In this document: positions 21,475 through 26,660 of the stretch, one piece after another
Layout: every line of letters begins with the position of its first letter
Position numbering within the stretch: position 1 is the first letter of the stretch
Assembly: GCA_000697335.1 (NCBI GenBank)
Contig: JNEM01012546.1
Location: 1 to 26,660 of the forward strand
Source: Conidiobolus incongruus B7586
Taxonomy: Eukaryota > Entomophthoromycota > Entomophthoromycetes > Entomophthorales > Conidiobolaceae
DNA: 26,660 bases
Direction of reading: 5' to 3'
Program-made: the position numbers and the translations under genes
Notes under the pieces: model-generated
Databases searched by the model: none
What the model saw: the letters and a program-made list of their open reading frames with translations, nothing else
What the model was told of the DNA's origin: nothing

Positions 21475-21557
21475 TTTTCATGATGATAACTTTTCCACCC
21501 TTTTTATCATAAATACTATGATGATCCAAACAACATGCATCACCACGCTGATGTTTA
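21475..21557 (+). ncRNA. Intronic box C/D snoRNA, copy 2 (snR40/SNORD32-like)
   Basis: Box C TGATGA is at 21481-21486, an internal C' box TGATGA at 21519-21524 and box D CTGA at 21548-21551. D lies 69 nt before the intron's acceptor, almost the same spacing as copy 1. The guide CATGCATCACCAC at 21534-21546 extends the 18S complementarity to 13 nt. The spacer to box D is two bases (CG), so the nucleotide five bases upstream of D pairs with a G, as expected for a Gm site. In copy 1 the same rule falls on the next base. CACCCTTTTT is also kept (21496-21505). C and C' are both perfect here, so this looks the better-preserved copy. Confidence 0.75.
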
Positions 21558-21776
21558 TTATGATATCATCAACTTCATTGTTTTTTTACGGTTTATTAAC
21601 CATTGCCCCTTTTGTTTTAGGTCCATTATCTTTACATCTGTTATTATATTAATTTTTGTAAATAAAAACATCAATTCTTTTAATTCTTTCATTTATATTT
21701 TTTAATATTATTTTCATTTTCTTGGCATATTTGATTAATACATAAACATATTATCAGCTTTTGTAAACCATAACTG

Positions 21777-21827
21777 TTGGATATAATTTAAATCATTCAC
21801 CAATTTAATTCATTAATTTATATCCAA
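21777..21827. repeat. Perfect 10-bp inverted repeat
   Basis: TTGGATATAA (21777-21786) and TTATATCCAA (21818-21827) are exact reverse complements around a 31-nt loop, about 100 bp beyond the snoRNA host unit. No H/ACA boxes could be assigned. Confidence 0.5.
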
Positions 21828-22036
21828 TGATATCTTTGACAAAATCCTATCATGTAATTTTTGATTTATTTTGTTCAAATGAAAAACGTATATAAAATTT
21901 AACCAAATAGTTCAAAAAAATCATATCATTGTAATCACTACAATTTTATTTCAAATTGGCAAATATTTTAGCTATCAATCTGATTTTTACTATAAATCAT
22001 AACATCAATGCGGCAAAGGTTAATAGGCAGTATTTT

Positions 22037-22510
22037 CTACCAAAAAGCAATTAAAATTAAAATCAAGCTGGACACATTAGTCAAATGAAAGAACAAATCT
22101 GTCAAAGTTTGAGAATCGGCCCAGTAGGAGAGCAGGACGAGAGCTTCATTAACCATAGTAAAGATACAGAGAGCATTGACTAAGAAAGAATGGACGTTGA
22201 AAGTATAGTTGAACATTACAGCTGAAAAGATCAAGTATCCCAAGATTAATCTTCGCTCACTTTCATTACCTCGAGGATCCAGCACAGTCGCATCACATAT
22301 AGTTGCTGCAGACGCATTGCCCTCATCCCTTGGAATACTTTGATAACTAGTGGCACCTGTTCCAGTATTGGTAGTACCTTTCCCATTTTCACGCACTTTC
22401 GAGAAAAATTTATAAAGTTTAAAAGTTACAATACCCAAAGACCAAGTTAAAAAAGTTATGAGTAAAGAAATGAATTGAACTCTGTTGTGGTGAGGAATAG
22501 AGTTATTCAT
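22037..22510 (-). CDS. Small four-helix membrane protein, unknown family
   Basis: A single-exon frame of 157 residues with coding-level G+C, started by an ATG at 22510 with a TATA box 53-60 bp upstream. Hydrophobic segments lie at about 12-35, 87-103, 107-128 and 138-157. Between helices 1 and 2 is a polar loop rich in Gly, Thr and Ser (residues 38-85). The protein ends abruptly in the last helix (LILILIAFW). The family is not recognised. Helix 1 carries FLTW at 20-23, as does the protein at 3667-4089 (FLTW at 17-20), and both have helix, polar loop and three helices. They might be distant relatives, but one tetrapeptide and a shared plan are weak evidence. Confidence 0.75.
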   Translation of the reverse strand: MNNSIPHHNRVQFISLLITFLTWSLGIVTFKLYKFFSKVRENGKGTTNTGTGATSYQSIPRDEGNASAATICDATVLDPRGNESERRLILGYLIFSAVMFNYTFNVHSFLVNALCIFTMVNEALVLLSYWADSQTLTDLFFHLTNVSSLILILIAFW

Positions 22511-22562
22511 CTTATGGGAGTGACTTGAGAGTTTACTAAAAGTATAAAAGTCTTAGAATTTT

Positions 22563-22570
22563 CATTTATA
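22563..22570 (-). promoter_or_regulatory. TATA box of the 157-residue membrane protein gene
   Basis: Minus-strand TATAAATG, 53-60 bp before the ATG at 22510. Confidence 0.5.
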
Positions 22571-22927
22571 CCACTGATCTAAATATATTAAACTTAAGAT
22601 TAATTCATAATACATACATTAAAGATTGGATATTGATAAAGAGTCTAAAAGATTTTGATTATTAGTATTTATCATATCATCACCACTTTCAATAGTTTAT
22701 TCAAAGACAGAAAAGTTTAATATCACTAATTACTTATGATCATATTGAAATCACATTGAAATCATCTAAAATTATTAATAATGAAAAATCTACTCAAATA
22801 ACCATAATGTCTCATTAAGTTAATTAAATATTTTACAGGACTTCTGGAAAGTAAACTTGCAATAAAGGTCAAGTAGATTGGATAAAACGGGCCAAAGACG
22901 ACTAACGAGATACTTTAAAGGGTTTTA

Positions 22928-23116
22928 TTAAAATATCAAGATGTAGGGCTTGGTCCTGATCGAAATGATCCTTGAGCAAATGTGTGCCCAGTGATATTTT
23001 ATAGCCTGATTAATCCTTTGCCAATGTGTTAAACCTGCAATTTCTGTTATAGTCTGGAATTTTCCTTGTTCAAGGATTTTGCCTGGTATATGTGAGTGAA
23101 TTACATTTGGAATCAT
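22928..23116 (-). CDS. Possible 62-residue protein
   Basis: An ATG-led frame (MIPNVIHSHIPGKILEQ...) with G+C well above its surroundings. A TATATATT lies about 50 bp upstream on the minus strand and a GC-rich hairpin sits in the presumed leader. The peptide is basic and amphipathic (TEIAGLTHWQRINQAIKYHW) and ends RTKPYILIF. There is no signal peptide and no family I recognise; a small mitochondrial or ribosome-associated protein is a guess. Raised G+C continues past the stop to about 22840, with a further open stretch in the same frame (about 22920-22818). The gene may therefore be longer, with an unplaced intron, or be decaying. Confidence 0.4.
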   Translation of the reverse strand: MIPNVIHSHIPGKILEQGKFQTITEIAGLTHWQRINQAIKYHWAHICSRIISIRTKPYILIF

Positions 23117-23137
23117 GACGAACGATTAAAGCTGAAA

Positions 23138-23163
23138 GACGAGCGGACCTCCCGATCCGCGTC
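23138..23163 (-). other. GC-rich hairpin in a presumed 5' leader
   Basis: GCGGA and TCCGC pair around an 8-nt loop, and GAC/GTC extend the stem past a 2-nt bulge. With about 65% G+C it is the most GC-rich 26 bp of its surroundings. It lies 22 bp upstream of the ATG at 23116 (minus strand). Confidence 0.5.
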
Positions 23164-23169
23164 AATATA

Positions 23170-24430
23170 TAAAAATATTTCTTTATTTGAGTCTAGATTC
23201 CAATCAATATAATCTCTAATTTTTTGTCAAATATCCTGGTTTAAATCTCGATAATTATATTGTATAAATTGAAATTTTTAGTATATACCCCTATTATCTT
23301 TAAAATTAGGGGAATTTTCATATTATTTGTAAATATTGTTGATGATTTTGGATTAAAATCTATTGAATTTTAATTGATTAGATTTGATGTTTGTAGAATT
23401 TTATTTTTAAATTGATATTAAAAAGTTGTAGAAAATTATTAGTTTATGGTTAGTTTTGTTTTATTGTATTAGATCTGTTTATAAAATAATATAAATATGA
23501 CTTCTATATAAGATATTATATTTTTATTCTATTTTGTATTTTAATATCATATATATCTTTATATTATTATTTCTAGATATTTAGGAGGCTTTAAAAATCA
23601 TTTAACTAAATGAATAGATTCAGGGAATATAAATAGAGTTAGTAATTTTAGTAAATGTCATTATTCTGAAATCTAGGTCATGGCCTCATCCAATTTAAAT
23701 CAATATAAACCAAGCTCTAATAAATCGTACTAAAATTACCTAATCTATATACTATTTAGAGTATCAGTATACCAAGGAAGATAACTTCCAAGATAAGTAA
23801 TTTTAAATTAGATATTGAAAAAGATGATAGCTCAAAGGAAAAATATTGTTAATTATTTGCATTTTTATTTATATTGAAGTGATCACTCTAAGCTTTATCA
23901 TAATAGTCTATTTTCCAATTGCTTTTTTTGAGCGATTTTAAGGAAAAAGTTTCATAAAATTTTTGTTGGAATTTGAAAAAATAGGAACCGTATTGTTAAT
24001 TAAGAATAATTGAATGGTATACTAGTTGAGATGCTATAATGTCTATTAAATAATTTGTATAACTTTGTGATAGAAAATTCAATGATAAATCAATCTCATT
24101 TCAATGATTCAAATAGTATTAGGGGGTTATATCAGCTAATTTTAATATACCAGTTAAAGATTTTCACAACTCAATTGATTCCAACAATGAAATTTAGAAA
24201 AAATAAGTTTAAATATTATAAAAGTGAACCAATAGAAACTTTTAGTGGATTAAAAAGGAGCACTAAATAAAAACATTGCAAAGGAATAGATTGATAGTAT
24301 TTAAAGGAGGAGATGAATAACCTTTTAATTTTAATTGTAATTATTGTGGGGCGAAACTAAACTCTGGTAGTTTCATATTTGCCCAAGATTTTGTAAATAT
24401 ATCTGTTCTTTGTTTTAATTAATCCTTGCA
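23170..24430. other. AT-rich spacer, no clear gene
   Basis: About 1.25 kb. The 71-codon frame at 24055-24270 opens at TTG, has spacer-like composition and ends in a lysine-rich stretch. No domain is seen, so it is not called. A CCAAT at 24229-24233 lies 206 bp before the next gene. No RNA gene was seen. Confidence 0.5.
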
Positions 24431-24439
24431 ACTGTTAAA

Positions 24440-25173
24440 ATGGCTCCATCTGAAAATGCTAATACTAATATTAATATTAACAACAGCAACAACAACAATA
24501 GTACCAACAGTAATAACAATACTAATACCATTACCAATACTTTAGTGAGCTTGGGACGTAGTATAGACACCCATCGCACATTATTTATTCCAACGGGATC
24601 GCAATTTACCGATATGATCCTTGTTGCTCAGAGTAGAAATGCAGAGTTGATTAAAAGTCACAAGGATAAGGTTAAGACTCGACTTTTACTCAAATTGGGC
24701 ATATTTTCGTCCATTTTGCTACCCGTTACTGCCATTATATTTATTAAAACAGATCACGAATATTGGGCTGCCATCCCACTTTCAATTTATATATTGATTA
24801 TTTTTTATAATTTATTGGTAACTTATCTTCACACTGATTTTCACAGTTATTTGACGCTAATTATAATTACTAGGTTTTTATTGCTACCATCAAAGTTCTT
24901 AACAGCGGATTGCAATTGGCACTCAATCGATCTGACGTTGCTTTGGAGGAGGGAGAGTGTGGCGAATCGAGTCCCAGCAATACGGTAGAATGTAGACAGA
25001 ATCCCACTTCCATCGTAGATCCCCTTTCGTACCCACCTCTATACTCACCAATCGACACTATTCCTAAACATATTTTGATCAGATCATTGCCCTCACTCCA
25101 TCCTGCCATTTCCACTACTTCCGCAACGTCCACAACGGTGACTAATAATGAATCAAATCTTAATAATTTGTAA
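24440..25173 (+). CDS. Two-helix membrane protein with Asn-rich N terminus, two exons
   Basis: Exon 1 is 24440-24817 and exon 2 is 24874-25173. The 56-bp intron (GTAACT, GCTAAT branch-like motif, ACTAG acceptor) falls between codons and joins them into 225 residues. The splice makes one continuous second helix, IFYNLL|VFIATIKVL, which supports it; without splicing the frame runs into low-complexity sequence. Residues 8-34 are an Asn/Thr/Ser tract from a trinucleotide run. Residues 40-80 are soluble with a basic end. Helices lie at about 82-101 and 108-135, with a short loop (KTDHEY). The C-terminal 90 residues are hydrophilic, Ser/Pro-rich, and hold a PPLY motif (180-183), the PPxY ligand of WW domains such as those of Rsp5-type ubiquitin ligases. 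The family is not recognised. The minus-strand frame 24870-25133 is a shadow. Confidence 0.7.
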
Positions 25174-26119
25174 TATTAGAACTAATAATATAATGTCTTT
25201 TAATTTAATTTAAATAATAATTACTTTTTGATAATTAACTAGATATATTATCTTAATAGAGAAATTATCTCTTAATGATATATTGTTATATATTTATATA
25301 AAATTTTTTTCAATATTTGTTCCTCTGTTCCTTCAAATAATCCCAGTTTCCAGTTGTGTATTCTCAAGTGCCTACAATTTTGATTTACATTCGTTTTTAA
25401 CATTACTCTATTGGTTAAGCAATTGTGCATTTTTGACTTGTTATTACTCAACACTGTATCAATATATTTGCTTCAATCTTTTAAATAAATTTCATATAAT
25501 ATAAATATATGAAATAATTGAATTATATATAGTAGTCCATTCCCATCAATCATTATTTGATATAAATACAATTTTACAATTTAATCTGACCAAGATTTAA
25601 TTTTCATCATATAAAAAGAGATATTTATGATAATATTTATTCAATATTTTATTATTTACAAATTTAATAAAATATTGAAAATAAATATTCATGAGCACTA
25701 GTCGAGTTTAGTAACATTGATATGAATATTTAATTTCCTTTAAGAATCATTTATATATCAACTTAAAACATTAATAAAAGGAAACAATATTTTAAATCAG
25801 ATTTGATTTACAAATAGATATATTATAAAGATTATTATATAAATACTTATATCCACGATTAATTTTATTATTTTAATTTTTAAATTAATTTAAAATTATA
25901 TATAATCAATTTTTTTCTAATAATAATAATATTTTATTTCAAATATGAGTATAATAATTATACTATAATATTTATCTAAATAGAATAAATAAATAAAATA
26001 ATTAATTAAACATTTTCATTTATTTTTTATTCATTTTAATTTAAGTGATATCATTATAAAAATTATTAATATTAAGTATAAAATATTGAAATTATGGTTC
26101 ATTATATAGTGAATAATTA
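25174..26119. other. AT-rich spacer with one G+C-raised patch
   Basis: 25310-25460 has raised G+C and open frames on both strands (73 codons on plus opening at TTG, 60 on minus opening at TTG). Neither starts with ATG or shows a domain. It may be an exon scrap or 3' sequence of the preceding gene. The rest is featureless AT-rich DNA. Confidence 0.4.
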
Positions 26120-26570
26120 ATTTAACTATTTAGTTAAGGTTTAAAAATAATTCACTATAAAATTCAAAATATTATATATTTGCAATTGATAATAAAACTT
26201 ATATAATACAAAGAAAGACTTAAATTAATAGTGTTTTAAATAATTTAATATAATAATAAGTTTATTTAATATGTGAAATTGATAGTTAATATAAATATAT
26301 TAAATAATATATAAAATAGTATTAATTAAAATATAATATTAATAGAAATAGTTTCAAATTTAGAAAACAATAATGATAAATCATAATCAGAGAAAAGTAA
26401 TAAGATATTGAAAATAAGAAAAAGACCCTGTTTATTAGTTATATTAATATGTTTAATTAGATTAAATTAATTTTAAAAATACTATTTAATTGAGAAATTC
26501 AAAATAAATATAAATATGGATTTATATATAATAATTTAAAAAACTAATCTTTTAATAAAATTTTAATATA
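26120..26570. repeat. Dispersed AT-rich repeat, copy B
   Basis: Counterpart of 11440-11890 in the same orientation. ACTTAAATTAATAGTG lies at about 26219, the purine-rich block at about 26380-26430, GTTTATTAGTTA at about 26430 and AATTTAAAAAACTAATCT at about 26533-26550. It is poorer in G and C than copy A, consistent with longer or stronger C:G to T:A decay. Edges are uncertain, and the unit may continue to the window end. Confidence 0.5.
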
Positions 26571-26660
26571 AATAATATAAAAAAATAAAAAAAATATATT
26601 TTAAAGTAATATTTAAAAATAATTCATAAATAATTTTATTATAAACTTATTAAATTAATA

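Larger units (their letters stand above)
21135..21680 (+). ncRNA. Apparently non-coding snoRNA host transcript, three small exons
   Basis: Exon 1 ends at 21183 (CAAG|GTAAGT). Intron 1 is 21184-21382 (ends TTTTGTTTAG). Exon 2 is 21383-21442. Intron 2 is 21443-21620 (GTAAGT ... TTTTGTTTTAG). Exon 3 starts at 21621 and is followed by AATAAA at 21661. Both donors are the perfect GTAAGT. The introns are 199 and 178 nt, three to four times the 48-57 nt of the protein genes. A short ATG frame in exon 1 (MINWSYFQ) runs into a stop in exon 2, so the exons seem not to code, like known snoRNA host genes. Intron 1 with exon 2 and intron 2 with exon 3 are diverged tandem copies at an offset of about 260 nt. 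The start at 21135 is inferred from the TATA box; splicing is predicted. Confidence 0.65.
21183..21680 (+). repeat. Diverged tandem duplication, unit about 260 bp
   Basis: Unit 1 (21183-21442) and unit 2 (21443 to about 21680) align from GGTAAGT through a TGATGA box, a CACCCTTTTT string, a CATGCATCACCA string and a CTGA box to a TTTTGTTT(T)AG acceptor. Outside these blocks identity is modest, so the duplication is old and selection seems to have held the blocks. Confidence 0.7.

Noticed and set aside
22818-23163. Possible RNase P/MRP or SRP RNA
   Set aside because: Short strings such as GGAAAGT and ACAGAAA can be found, but not in the order and pairing those RNAs need; a small coding frame explains the stretch better.
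24055-24270. 71-codon plus-strand frame
   Set aside because: No ATG start and spacer-like composition; no family recognised.
25272-25504. Overlapping frames on both strands in a G+C-raised patch
   Set aside because: Neither opens with ATG and neither shows a domain; the signal-peptide-like start on plus is hydrophobic from AT bias.

Overview
The window is nuclear DNA from a eukaryote with a very AT-rich genome, most likely an early-diverging fungus. The evidence is spliced genes with GT-AG introns, TATA boxes 50-120 bp before start codons, G+C concentrated in exons, an RFC clamp-loader subunit, a CCDC43 homologue and relics of Tc1 and FAR1/MULE transposons. The exact lineage cannot be read from the sequence. 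The ten introns I could place in protein genes are strikingly uniform (48-57 bp), usually with a CTAA(C/T/G) branch-like motif 15-30 nt before the AG.

Layout: 1-1080 is a decayed Tc1/mariner transposase with many C-to-T and G-to-A changes. After an AT desert comes a single-exon four-helix membrane protein (3667-4089, TATA and CCAAT boxes upstream). After another long desert comes a small secreted six-cysteine protein of beta/gamma-crystallin type (7375-7689) with a perfect palindrome beside its TATA box. A five-exon CCDC43 homologue (9201-10076) is followed by a FAR1/MULE transposase relic (10440-10900) and an AT-rich dispersed repeat (about 11440-11890) whose second copy lies at the right end (about 26120-26570). 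A DUF4112 protein (14056-14655) is followed by two stretches of raised G+C without a clear gene (14880-15250 and 15671-16220).

The five-exon RFC4-type clamp-loader gene (16821-18052, yeast Rfc2/human RFC4 class) converges on a two-exon NRAMP metal transporter (18145-19886, minus strand). At 21103-21680 lies the most interesting locus: a TATA-driven transcription unit with tiny exons that do not look coding. Its two introns (199 and 178 nt) are diverged tandem copies of one another, and each holds a box C/D snoRNA with the same 12-nt guide. That guide is complementary to a universally conserved 18S rRNA segment. The right part carries a second small four-helix membrane protein (22037-22510, minus), a possible 62-residue protein with a GC-rich leader hairpin (22928-23163, minus), and a two-exon two-helix protein with an Asn-rich N terminus (24440-25173).

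The genes do not form one pathway. They are unrelated housekeeping and lineage-specific genes separated by AT-rich spacers and old transposon remains. All domain and family assignments are from reading the translated sequence and from memory; no database was searched.
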